Shown here: positions 42,527-50,528 of the stretch, piece after piece
Numbering within the stretch: position 1 is the stretch's first letter
Layout of the letters: every line of letters begins with the position of its first letter
From: Aliiroseovarius sp. Z3
Lineage (GTDB): Bacteria; Pseudomonadota; Alphaproteobacteria; Rhodobacterales; Rhodobacteraceae
NCBI RefSeq assembly: GCF_029105185.1
Contig: NZ_JAFMZK010000009.1
Coordinates: forward strand, 62,001 to 126,000
Reading direction: 5' to 3'
Length of the DNA stretch: 64,000 nucleotides
The notes under the pieces: generated by a model
What the model was told of the DNA's origin: nothing
Database searches by the model: none
The model's input: only the letters and a program-made list of their open reading frames with translations
Program-made: the position numbers and the translations under genes

Positions 42527-45500
42527 ATGGGCAAGCCAGACATCACTCTGAACGACCGATTTGATTTGACCAAGAAGCACGTGCTGTTGAACGGCACGCA
42601 AGCTCTGGTGCGCCTGATGCTCATGCAAAAGGAACGCGACCGGGTGGCGGGGCTGAACACAGCAGGCTATGTGACCGGTTATCGCGGCTCACCGCTGGGC
42701 GCGGTGGATTTGTGGATGGGGCGGTCCAAGAAGGTTCTGGAGCCCAATGACATCAAGTTTCACCCCGGTTTGAACGAAGATCTTGCGGCGACCGCCCTTT
42801 GGGGAAGCCAGCAAGCAGAGCTGCGCGGCGAAGGTACCCATGATGGCGTGTTTGGCCTGTGGTATGGCAAAGGGCCGGGTGTGGATCGCACCGGTGACGT
42901 GATGCGTCACGCCAACATGGCTGGCACCAGCCCGCACGGTGGTGTGTTGATGGCAATGGGGGATGACCACACCGGCGAAAGCTCGACCGTGCTGCACCAA
43001 TCCGATTGGGCGATGGTGGACGCCTATATTCCGGTTCTTAGCCCCGCAGGTGTGCAGGAAATTCTGGACTATGGCGTCTATGGGTATGGGCTGAGCCGTT
43101 TTGCAGGGGTCTGGGCGGGTCTGAAGGTCATGAAAGACACGGTCGAGGCGACCTCGGTTGTGGACGGACGTCCTGACCGGATGCAGCTTGTCACGCCTGA
43201 ATTTGAGATGCCCGAAGGCGGGTTGAATATCCGATTGGGCGACCAGCCCGTGCCGCAAGAGGCGCGGATGATTGATTACAAGCGGTTCGCGGCCGAAGCA
43301 TACGCCCGCGCCAACCGCATTGACCAACGCAAGTGGGGCAAAGCCGGTGCTAAAATCGGCTTTGTTGCGGCGGGTAAGAACTGGCTGGATCTGGTGCACG
43401 CGCTGGGTTTGCTGGGCATTGATGAGGCCGAGGCCGAACGTCTGGGCATCACAACCTATAAGGTCGGGCAGACGTTTCCTCTGGACATGGAAAGCTTCCA
43501 CGAATGGGCCGAAGGGCTGGATCTGATCGTGGTCGTGGAAGAAAAACGCAAGCTGATGGAAGTGCAGATCAAGGAAGCGATCTTTGACGACCGCGACGGT
43601 CGGCGCGTCTATGGCTGGCACAAGGGCGACACGTGGGAAAACGGTCGCCGGTTGGAATTGTTCCCAACCCGCTATGCGCTGGATCCGATCATGATTGCCG
43701 AGAAAATCGGTGAAATTCTGATCGAAGAGGGACGCGGCACGGAATCCGTGAAAGCAGGGTTGACCATGCTGGCCGAAGCAAAGGCATCCGATAACGCCCC
43801 TAATATCGCCGCCCGCCTGCCGTTTTTCTGCTCAGGCTGTCCGCACAACACGTCGACCAAACTGCCGGACGGATCGCGCGCTTATGCCGGGATCGGTTGT
43901 CACTACATGGTCCAATGGATGGACCGCGATACCGTTGGGTTCACACAGATGGGCGGCGAGGGTGCCAATTGGATTGGTGAAGCGCCGTTCTCAAAAACCG
44001 GACACGTGTTTCAGAACCTGGGGGACGGAACGTATAACCACTCGGGCAATTTGGCGATCCGCGCGGCGTTGGCGTCAGATGCCAACATCACCTACAAAAT
44101 CCTGTATAACGATGCGGTCGCCATGACGGGCGGGCAAGACAACGAAGGCGATCTGGATGCGCCGCGTATTGCCCGCGAGGTGATCGCGATGGGGGTGAAA
44201 AACCTGTTTGTTGTCTATGATGACAAAGAGGATGTGGATCAGGCGATGTTCCCATCAGGCTTGGCATTTCACGAGCGTGCAGAATTGCTGTCCGTTGAGA
44301 AGAAGTGTCGCGATATCAAGGGTGTGTCGGTCATTCTTTACATCCAGACCTGCGCGGCCGAAAAACGCCGCCGTCGTAAGCGCGGCCAGTTCCCCGACCC
44401 AGACAAGCGCGTGTTCATCAACACCGATGTGTGTGAGGGCTGCGGGGATTGCGGTGTGCAGTCGAACTGCGTGTCCATCGTTCCGGTGGAAACGGAACTG
44501 GGCCGCAAGCGCGCAATTGATCAATCAAGCTGCAACAAGGATTTCAGCTGCGTTAACGGCTTCTGCCCCAGCTTTGTCACCGTCGAAGGTGCCAAACTGA
44601 AGAAAGCGGCGACGGCCGAGGTCGATCTGCCTGATCTTCCAGCCCCGACGCTTCCGTCCATCGACGGCACGTTCAACACCGTGATCACCGGCGTCGGCGG
44701 AACGGGTGTTGTGACCATCGGCGCGATCATGGCGCAGGCAGCCCATATCGACGGCAAAGGCGTTGGTATGATGGAGATGGCTGGTCTGGCCCAGAAAGGC
44801 GGGGCCGTGACCGTGCATCTGCGTCTGGCCAACCAGCCCGAAGACATCTCGGCCATTCGGGTGGCGACGGGCGAGTGTGACGCGCTGATCGGTTGTGATC
44901 TGGTGGTGTCTGCCGCGTCAACCACCTTGGGCCTGACCAAGACCGGACGCACAGGGGCCGTCGTGGACAGTCACGAAACGGTCACCGGAGAATTCACCCG
45001 CAACACAGATTTCGCCATCCCCGGCGACCGTCTGCAACTGTCGCTTGAAGCCCGTCTGCGCGAACGTGTGTCGATGTTCGACGCGACCGAGTTGGCGCGT
45101 GTTTTGATGGGGGACAGCATCTTCTCGAACATGATGGTTCTGGGGGCAAGCTGGCAGGCCGGGATCGTGCCGCTGACTTATGACGCGCTGATGTATGCCA
45201 TTGAATTGAATGGTCAGGCGATCGACCGCAACAAGCACGCTTTCGAACTGGGACGTTGGGCCGTGCTGCACCCGGAAGAAGCTGCGAAGATGGTCGTGGG
45301 GGAGGTCGTTGAAAAACCCAAAACCTTGGCTGAAATTATTGATTTCCGTGCAGATCACCTGACGACGTATCAAAATACGCGTCTTGCCAAGCGTTATCGT
45401 GCCTTTGTCGATCAAATGCCCGCAGCGTTGAAAGAACCGGTGGCGAGAAGCTATCACAAGCTCTTGGCTTATAAGGATGAATACGAGGTCGCGCGCATGT

Positions 45501-45943
45501 TGTGTGACACCCGCGCGAAGGCTGAAGCCGAGTTCGATGGTGACTTGAAACTGACCTATCACCTTGCTCCGCCGATCTTGACGGGCACCGACGCCAATGG
45601 GCGACCCAAGAAGCGAGGCTTCGGTGGTTGGTTTGAAACCGCGGCACCCTGGCTGGCCAAGATGAAGGTCTTGCGGGGGACGCCGTTCGACCCGTTTGGC
45701 CGATCTCAGGAGCGTCGCACCGAACGTGCTTTGATTGCCGAGTTTGAAGCGGATATGAAAGCTGTCGCAGCGGGTCTGAGCGATGACAATTTGGCGATCG
45801 CAGAAGAGTTGGCGGCGCTGCCCTTAACGATCCGGGGCTTTGGCCCGGTGAAAGAGGCCAACGTCGAGAAAGCCGCTGCGCGCCGTGCTGAACTGCTGGC
45901 CCAGTTTGGTGGTGCGGCACCGTTGGCTCACGCCGCTGAATGA
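42527..45943 (+). CDS. Indolepyruvate ferredoxin oxidoreductase, fused alpha-beta subunit
   Basis: Oxidative decarboxylation of aryl-pyruvates to acyl-CoA with ferredoxin, TPP and FeS. 1138 residues, both subunits fused. TPP region FFCSGCPHNTSTKLPDG ... GIGCHYMVQWMDRDT and GGEGANWIGEAPF; ferredoxin-type cysteines CEGCGDCGVQSNC; gamma-like module GVGGTGVVTIGAIMAQAAHIDGKG after residue 720; C-terminal DUF6537-like region. ATG 42527 has GGGAGG at seven bases and follows the promoter described. Substrates: phenylpyruvate or indolepyruvate from Phe/Trp; fits a PaaG-like gene at 53083. Confidence 0.94.
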   Translation: MGKPDITLNDRFDLTKKHVLLNGTQALVRLMLMQKERDRVAGLNTAGYVTGYRGSPLGAVDLWMGRSKKVLEPNDIKFHPGLNEDLAATALWGSQQAELRGEGTHDGVFGLWYGKGPGVDRTGDVMRHANMAGTSPHGGVLMAMGDDHTGESSTVLHQSDWAMVDAYIPVLSPAGVQEILDYGVYGYGLSRFAGVWAGLKVMKDTVEATSVVDGRPDRMQLVTPEFEMPEGGLNIRLGDQPVPQEARMIDYKRFAAEAYARANRIDQRKWGKAGAKIGFVAAGKNWLDLVHALGLLGIDEAEAERLGITTYKVGQTFPLDMESFHEWAEGLDLIVVVEEKRKLMEVQIKEAIFDDRDGRRVYGWHKGDTWENGRRLELFPTRYALDPIMIAEKIGEILIEEGRGTESVKAGLTMLAEAKASDNAPNIAARLPFFCSGCPHNTSTKLPDGSRAYAGIGCHYMVQWMDRDTVGFTQMGGEGANWIGEAPFSKTGHVFQNLGDGTYNHSGNLAIRAALASDANITYKILYNDAVAMTGGQDNEGDLDAPRIAREVIAMGVKNLFVVYDDKEDVDQAMFPSGLAFHERAELLSVEKKCRDIKGVSVILYIQTCAAEKRRRRKRGQFPDPDKRVFINTDVCEGCGDCGVQSNCVSIVPVETELGRKRAIDQSSCNKDFSCVNGFCPSFVTVEGAKLKKAATAEVDLPDLPAPTLPSIDGTFNTVITGVGGTGVVTIGAIMAQAAHIDGKGVGMMEMAGLAQKGGAVTVHLRLANQPEDISAIRVATGECDALIGCDLVVSAASTTLGLTKTGRTGAVVDSHETVTGEFTRNTDFAIPGDRLQLSLEARLRERVSMFDATELARVLMGDSIFSNMMVLGASWQAGIVPLTYDALMYAIELNGQAIDRNKHAFELGRWAVLHPEEAAKMVVGEVVEKPKTLAEIIDFRADHLTTYQNTRLAKRYRAFVDQMPAALKEPVARSYHKLLAYKDEYEVARMLCDTRAKAEAEFDGDLKLTYHLAPPILTGTDANGRPKKRGFGGWFETAAPWLAKMKVLRGTPFDPFGRSQERRTERALIAEFEADMKAVAAGLSDDNLAIAEELAALPLTIRGFGPVKEANVEKAAARRAELLAQFGGAAPLAHAAE

Positions 45944-46067
45944 TCCGACCTGCCGCTGCGGCGCCGCACTTGGGCGGATAATCGTCGCAGCGCGCAATCG
46001 GTGATGGATTTCCGTGGAAAACGGACCTATGGCTTGCACCATGACAACACGGACGGGACCATAGGAC

Positions 46068-46880
46068 ATGGCAGTTGGGGTATTCGATTCAGGGCTTGGT
46101 GGGTTGACGGTGCTGGACGCCGTGGCCAAACGCCTGCCCGAGGTTGATTTCGTCTATTATGCAGACAGTGCCCACGCGCCCTATGGCGTCCGGGACAGCG
46201 ATGACATTTATGACCTGACCACCAATGCCGTACAGGCCTTGTGGGACGAGGGATGCGACCTGGTCATTCTGGCCTGCAACACAGCCTCAGCCGCCGCGCT
46301 TCGGAGAATGCAGGAAAGCTGGATCCCCAAGGACAAGCGGGTGTTGGGTGTGTTCGTGCCGCTGATCGAGGCGTTGACCGAGCGGGATTGGGGCGACAAC
46401 TCGCCCCCGCGTGAGGTGGCGGTGAAACATGTGGCATTGTTTGCGACCCCTGCGACCGTGTCCAGCCGGGCGTTCCAGCGGGAACTGGCCTTTCGCGCCA
46501 TTGGGGTTGATGTCGAAGCGCAAGCCTGTGGTGGTGTGGTCGACGCAATCGAGGAAGGCGATATGATCCTTGCCGAAGCCTTGGTCCGCAGCCACGTGGA
46601 TGCGCTGAAACGTAAGATGCCCAAGCCAGAAGCGGCCATTCTGGGCTGCACACACTACCCGTTGATGGAAGACGCCTTCCAGAGCGCTTTGGGTGATGAT
46701 GTGCAGGTGTATAGCCAAGCCAATTTGGTTGCCGAAAGCCTTGCCTTCTATCTGGACCGTCACCCCGAGATGAGGGGCACAGGCACCGCATCGAAGTTCC
46801 TGACCACGGGTGATCCGGACCGCGTGTCGAATAGTGCGACCCAGTTTCTGCGACGAAAGATCACGTTCGAAGCGGCCTGA
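46068..46880 (+). CDS. murI: Glutamate racemase
   Basis: Makes D-glutamate for peptidoglycan. 270 residues. [11 protein letters not shown], catalytic Cys pair in [13 protein letters not shown] and [12 protein letters not shown], and [13 protein letters not shown] 46068. Follows the oxidoreductase by 124 bases with no recognisable RNA or promoter between. Leads into argC with a 55-base gap. Confidence 0.95.
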   Translation: MAVGVFDSGLGGLTVLDAVAKRLPEVDFVYYADSAHAPYGVRDSDDIYDLTTNAVQALWDEGCDLVILACNTASAAALRRMQESWIPKDKRVLGVFVPLIEALTERDWGDNSPPREVAVKHVALFATPATVSSRAFQRELAFRAIGVDVEAQACGGVVDAIEEGDMILAEALVRSHVDALKRKMPKPEAAILGCTHYPLMEDAFQSALGDDVQVYSQANLVAESLAFYLDRHPEMRGTGTASKFLTTGDPDRVSNSATQFLRRKITFEAA

Positions 46881-46935
46881 TTGAAGCCGGCCTTCAAAAC
46901 CACTACATCTTTCGACGAACCCGCAGGAGGTCTTG

Positions 46936-47964
46936 ATGACCCATAAAATCGCCATTCTAGGCGCGTCTGGTTACACCGGCGCTGAACTTGTCCGGCTGAT
47001 CGCCACCCACCCGACGATGGAGATCGTCGCTCTGTCCGCCGACCGTAAAGCGGGGATGGAGATGTCGGATGTGTATCCGCATCTGCGCCACCTTGATCTG
47101 CCCAAACTCACCACGATGGACGAGATCGACTTTAGCAATGTTGATCTGGCCTTTGCGGCCTTGCCGCATGGGCTGAGCCAGGCCTTGGTGCGCGATCTGC
47201 CGGAAACAGTGAAAGTCGTCGATCTGGGGGCTGATTTCCGGCTGCGCGATCCGGCAGAGTACCAGAAATGGTACGGCGCCCCGCATGTGGCGACCGAGCT
47301 TCAGAAAGAAGCGGTCTATGGTCTGACCGAATTTTACCGCGATGACATCAAGTCTGCGCGTCTGGTGGCGGGCACGGGTTGCAACGCGGCGACCGTGCAA
47401 TACGCGCTGCGTCCCTTGATCTCGGAAGGGTTGATCGACCTTGACCGGATCATTTGCGATTTGAAGAACGGGGTGTCCGGGGCCGGGCGGTCGCTGAAGG
47501 AAAACATGCTGTTTGCTGAACGTTCGACCAATGTGCAAGGCTATGCACAAGGCGGCACCCACCGGCATTTGGGCGAATTTGATCAGGAGTTTTCCCTGCT
47601 GGCCGGGCGTCCGGTCCAGATTATGTTCACCCCCCATCTTGTACCGGTGAACCGGGGTATTCTGGCCAATTGCTATGTCGATGGGGACGCTGATAAGATC
47701 CATGTGGCTCTGGTTGAGCAATATCAAGACGAGCCGTTTGTGACTGTGCTACCCAAGGGACAGTTGCCGGGTATGGGGCATGTGACGGGGTCGAACCAAT
47801 GCCACTTGGGTGTTGCGGGCGACCGTGTGCCGGGGCGTGCTTTGATCGTGTCAACGCTGGACAACCTGTGCAAGGGATCGTCCGGTCAGGCGATGCAAAA
47901 CGCGAACCTCATGCTGGGTGAGGATGAGACGACGGCGCTGATGATGCCTCCGGTCTATCCCTAA
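46936..47964 (+). CDS. argC: N-acetyl-gamma-glutamyl-phosphate reductase
   Basis: Arginine synthesis, NADPH-dependent. 342 residues. [18 protein letters not shown] Rossmann segment, catalytic Cys in [18 protein letters not shown], and [15 protein letters not shown] 46936 has AGGAGG six bases before; TTG 46933 is too close. Long form with DUF-type C-terminal [17 protein letters not shown]. The ccmE gene follows after 21 bases. Confidence 0.96.
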   Translation: MTHKIAILGASGYTGAELVRLIATHPTMEIVALSADRKAGMEMSDVYPHLRHLDLPKLTTMDEIDFSNVDLAFAALPHGLSQALVRDLPETVKVVDLGADFRLRDPAEYQKWYGAPHVATELQKEAVYGLTEFYRDDIKSARLVAGTGCNAATVQYALRPLISEGLIDLDRIICDLKNGVSGAGRSLKENMLFAERSTNVQGYAQGGTHRHLGEFDQEFSLLAGRPVQIMFTPHLVPVNRGILANCYVDGDADKIHVALVEQYQDEPFVTVLPKGQLPGMGHVTGSNQCHLGVAGDRVPGRALIVSTLDNLCKGSSGQAMQNANLMLGEDETTALMMPPVYP

Positions 47965-47985
47965 GGGTTTGAAAAGGAGCCGATT

Positions 47986-48438
47986 ATGGCTGGTTTGAAA
48001 AGTCTGAAGAAAACACGGCGGATCCAGATCATCATTCTGGCATTTGTCGCGCTTGCGATCTCGACCGGTTTGATCGGCTATGCGCTGAAAGACGGGATCA
48101 ACTATTACCGGTCCCCGACCGAAGTGTTGGCTGAACCACCTAGCGAAAACGAGGTGTTTCGCATGGGGGGATTGGTAGCGGACGGGAGTTTGGTGCGCGG
48201 TCAAAGTGAGACCGTGACGTTCTCCGTGACCGACGGGGCGGCCGTTGTGCCTGTTGCCTATACCGGCGTGTTGCCTGACCTTTTTGGTGAAAACCAAGGT
48301 ATGATCGGGACTGGCACATATGTAGATGGCACCTTTCAAGCCACGGAAATCCTTGCCAAACACGACGAAGACTACATGCCGAAAGAGGTTCTGGATAGCC
48401 TCAAGGAAAGCGGTGTCTACGTCGAGCCGACCTCTTGA
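47986..48438 (+). CDS. ccmE: Cytochrome c maturation heme chaperone CcmE
   Basis: Carries heme in the periplasm before transfer to apocytochrome c. 150 residues. One N-terminal TM (IQIIILAFVALAISTGLIG), beta-barrel OB domain, and the covalent heme histidine in LAKHDEDYMP. AAGGAG precedes the start. A five-gene lysis-like cassette comes between this gene and ccmF. Confidence 0.96.
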   Translation: MAGLKSLKKTRRIQIIILAFVALAISTGLIGYALKDGINYYRSPTEVLAEPPSENEVFRMGGLVADGSLVRGQSETVTFSVTDGAAVVPVAYTGVLPDLFGENQGMIGTGTYVDGTFQATEILAKHDEDYMPKEVLDSLKESGVYVEPTS

Positions 48439-48504
48439 TTTGAGGTTTCTTAACGCTTCTTAACCAGCCTGTGCCCCGTATTCCTTATGCGGGGTCAGGT
48501 GTTG

Positions 48505-49116
48505 ATGAAAAGCGTTGAAGAGATCGCGACCGAGATTGTCGCCCGAGAGGGCGGCTTTGTGAACGACCCGGACGACCCGGGCGGCGCGACGAAATACGGT
48601 GTGACCATACACACCATGCGCCGGTTGGGGCTGGATCTGGATCGGGACGGACAGATCACCGCTGGCGACGTGAAGCGGCTGACCCGAGATCAGGCCCGCG
48701 ATATCTTTCTGAAAAACTATTTCCGGAAACCCAGGCTGGCGGAGTTGCCAAAGGCGCTGCAAGCGTCGGTTTTCGACATGTATGTGAATGCGGGCAGCAA
48801 TGCCGTGCGCATCCTGCAAGAGCTGTTTCGCAAGATGGGGTACGAGCTGTCCGTGGACGGGGTGCTTGGGCCGCAGACACTCGGTATTGCGCGCGATGCA
48901 ATCCGCCGCGCCCCCGATCATCTGGTCGATGCTTATGGAATCGAACGGCGCAACTACTACTATCGTCTGGCCGATCGCCGCCCGAGCTCTCGCAAATATG
49001 CGTGTCGACGGGATGGTGGAAAGGGTGGGTGGATCACCCGCGCCGAAGCATTCCTGTCCTCCAAATACCACTTCACTGATCAAAATCACCGCGAAAGGAT
49101 TGCCGCATGGGGATGA
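48505..49116 (+). CDS. GH108 N-acetylmuramidase with peptidoglycan-binding domain
   Basis: 203 residues. Catalytic EGG motif at residues 15-17 (AREGGFVNDPDDPGGATKYG) of the GH108 family, then TLGIARDA-type PG_binding_3 repeat (SVDGVLGPQTLGIARDA). No signal peptide, as in phage endolysins that cross through holins; the next gene is a holin-family protein and the ends overlap by ten bases. ATG 48505 (MKSVEEIATEI) is favoured; ATG 48487 is in frame. Start of a five-gene overlapping set between ccmE and ccmF. Confidence 0.9.
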   Translation: MKSVEEIATEIVAREGGFVNDPDDPGGATKYGVTIHTMRRLGLDLDRDGQITAGDVKRLTRDQARDIFLKNYFRKPRLAELPKALQASVFDMYVNAGSNAVRILQELFRKMGYELSVDGVLGPQTLGIARDAIRRAPDHLVDAYGIERRNYYYRLADRRPSSRKYACRRDGGKGGWITRAEAFLSSKYHFTDQNHRERIAAWG

Positions 49117-49697
49117 TTGGGGCTGTCGTCGACATCCTGTTTGGACGTCGCGGAAACATCATTCGCGAGACCGCAGAGGTGTTTCGTGAAAACTCCGAGG
49201 CTGCGGCCATTCGCGATACCGATGTGCAACAGGCCGCGATAGACGCATTTCGTGCCGAGTTCATTGCGTCGCAAGGCGGTTGGTTCAATCGTTTCATGGA
49301 TGGTGTAAACCGGGTGCCGCGACCGGCCTTGGCGTTGTCCACAATCGCCCTGTTTGCCGCCGCCATGATCAATCCCGATTGGTTCGCCACGCGAATGCAG
49401 GGTGTGGCGGTGGTCCCCGAACCGCTTTGGTGGCTGATGGGCGTGGTTGTCAGCTTCTATTTCGGCGCGCGATACCAGGTGAAAGGGCAAGAATTTCAAC
49501 GGGCCATTGCCGCGAGCTTGATGCGGGATCTGGAGACAACGCGCGTGCGATCTGATCGCTCTGGCCTGCCATCTGTGTTCGGGGCGAAGCGTGAGGCAAC
49601 TCATGTGCCTGAGCGGACCCCCAACACGTATGGGACGGTTGACGCGACCGACAATGCCGCGCTGGCAGATTGGCAGGAGGTCACGCGTGGCCAGTGA
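49107..49697 (+). CDS. Holin family protein
   Basis: 196 residues. Two clear hydrophobic helices, ALALSTIALFAAAMINPDW (about 74-92) and PLWWLMGVVVSFYFGARYQV (about 106-125), with an N-terminal amphipathic part MIGAVVDILFGRRGN. This matches the holin (3TM) family found next to GH108 muramidases in roseobacters. Charged C-terminus (about 70 residues). Overlaps the muramidase by ten bases and the next gene by 11. Function as pore for the muramidase is inferred. Confidence 0.83.
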   Translation: MGMIGAVVDILFGRRGNIIRETAEVFRENSEAAAIRDTDVQQAAIDAFRAEFIASQGGWFNRFMDGVNRVPRPALALSTIALFAAAMINPDWFATRMQGVAVVPEPLWWLMGVVVSFYFGARYQVKGQEFQRAIAASLMRDLETTRVRSDRSGLPSVFGAKREATHVPERTPNTYGTVDATDNAALADWQEVTRGQ

Positions 49698-49881
49698 TAT
49701 GCTTTTGAATCTGGTGGCCGAACATGGGCCGTGGGTGCTGTTGGTGTTCTACTTGCTATATCGCGACCTGCAGAAAGATCAGGCGACGCGGGCGGTGTTG
49801 GACAAAAACTCTTCTATTCTGATCGAGATCACGACGATCATCCGCGAACGCTTGCCGTCAGCCGGGGGGCGGGTCGGATGA
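49687..49881 (+). CDS. One-TM holin-like small protein
   Basis: 64 residues from GTG 49687, six bases after AGGAGG (49675-49680). One TM helix near the N-terminus (HGPWVLLVFYLLYRDLQ), then a charged helical tail (KDQATRAVLDKNSSILIEITTIIRERL). The layout is like BhlA/UviB bacteriocin-export holin-like peptides; similarity is by shape. ATG 49699 is an alternative start. The end overlaps the next gene by four bases. Confidence 0.75.
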   Translation: MASDMLLNLVAEHGPWVLLVFYLLYRDLQKDQATRAVLDKNSSILIEITTIIRERLPSAGGRVG

Positions 49882-50015
49882 TGGCGGTGCTTTGGCGGTT
49901 TCGATCCCGCCTTTGGGCGATGTTGGTGGGCACACGCTTCCAACGATCAGTTGAACAAAACGAACATGCAGCAGCGGAACTGGACGCTGCTGTGCGGGAG
50001 GTCTTGCAGAAATGA
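49878..50015 (+). CDS. 45-residue basic amphipathic peptide
   Basis: MMAVLWRFRSRLWAMLVGTR then FQRSVEQNEHAAAELDAAVREVLQK. Basic, aromatic N-terminal half, possible membrane-surface helix, and acidic C-terminal helix. Start and stop overlap neighbours by four bases each (ATGA), so coupled translation is likely. No known family. It could be a regulator or partner of the holin-like proteins. Confidence 0.62.
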   Translation: MMAVLWRFRSRLWAMLVGTRFQRSVEQNEHAAAELDAAVREVLQK

Positions 50016-50434
50016 AACAAGCGTTTGGTTTGATGATGTGCCTCGCCGTCATGTTGCAGCTTGGCTATCTGGTGGCGGGATATGACGCGATGTATCAGAT
50101 TGGATATGGCGCGATCACCCTTATGGGGCTGATGATCTCGCTGACGTTTCTGTGGCTTTATGTGCAGCGCGCGACGCCGTTGGCACTTGGCATGGCTTAC
50201 AGTTGGTCGGGGGCCAGCCTTGTCCTGGGCTGGTGGTGGATATTTGCCTTGGCAGGCGAGCCAGCAATCATGTCGCACAGCGCGGCGCATTTCGTGCCTC
50301 TGGCGTTGTATCTGTCCGGCGCATTCCTGCACTTCAGTGTCATTCACCGATCATTCGGTTGCCACGGGGCAACATTCCTTTGGCCGGTGCTGGTGGCGGT
50401 GGTGGTGTCCACCGCGATCTTTCTGGTCGTTTGA
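50012..50434 (+). CDS. Five-TM protein of the lysis-like cassette
   Basis: 140 residues, five hydrophobic segments: MKQAFGLMMCLAVMLQLGYL, YGAITLMGLMISLTFLWLYV, MAYSWSGASLVLGWWWIFAL, FVPLALYLSGAFLHFSVIH and TFLWPVLVAVVVSTAIFLVV. No family recognised. Overlaps the 45-residue gene by four bases and ends about 95 bases before ccmF. Location suggests a link to either the muramidase/holin set or to CcmF. Confidence 0.7.
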   Translation: MKQAFGLMMCLAVMLQLGYLVAGYDAMYQIGYGAITLMGLMISLTFLWLYVQRATPLALGMAYSWSGASLVLGWWWIFALAGEPAIMSHSAAHFVPLALYLSGAFLHFSVIHRSFGCHGATFLWPVLVAVVVSTAIFLVV

Positions 50435-50491
50435 TGACCACAATGCCGTGACCTGACGCCGCACGGGGCTAGGCCCGAACGGCGACTCCGT

Positions 50492-50509
50492 TTATGGTCG
50501 CGACCATAA
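50492..50509. promoter_or_regulatory. Perfect 18-bp palindrome upstream of ccmF
   Basis: TTATGGTCG/CGACCATAA, no spacer. A direct copy of the half, TGGTCGCGA, is repeated at 50518-50526 next to the ccmF start. Gap 50435-50528 holds no gene. Likely operator or promoter element separating the ccmF-ccmH part from the cassette. Confidence 0.5.
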
Positions 50510-50528
50510 TAACAGAGTGGTCGCGAAC

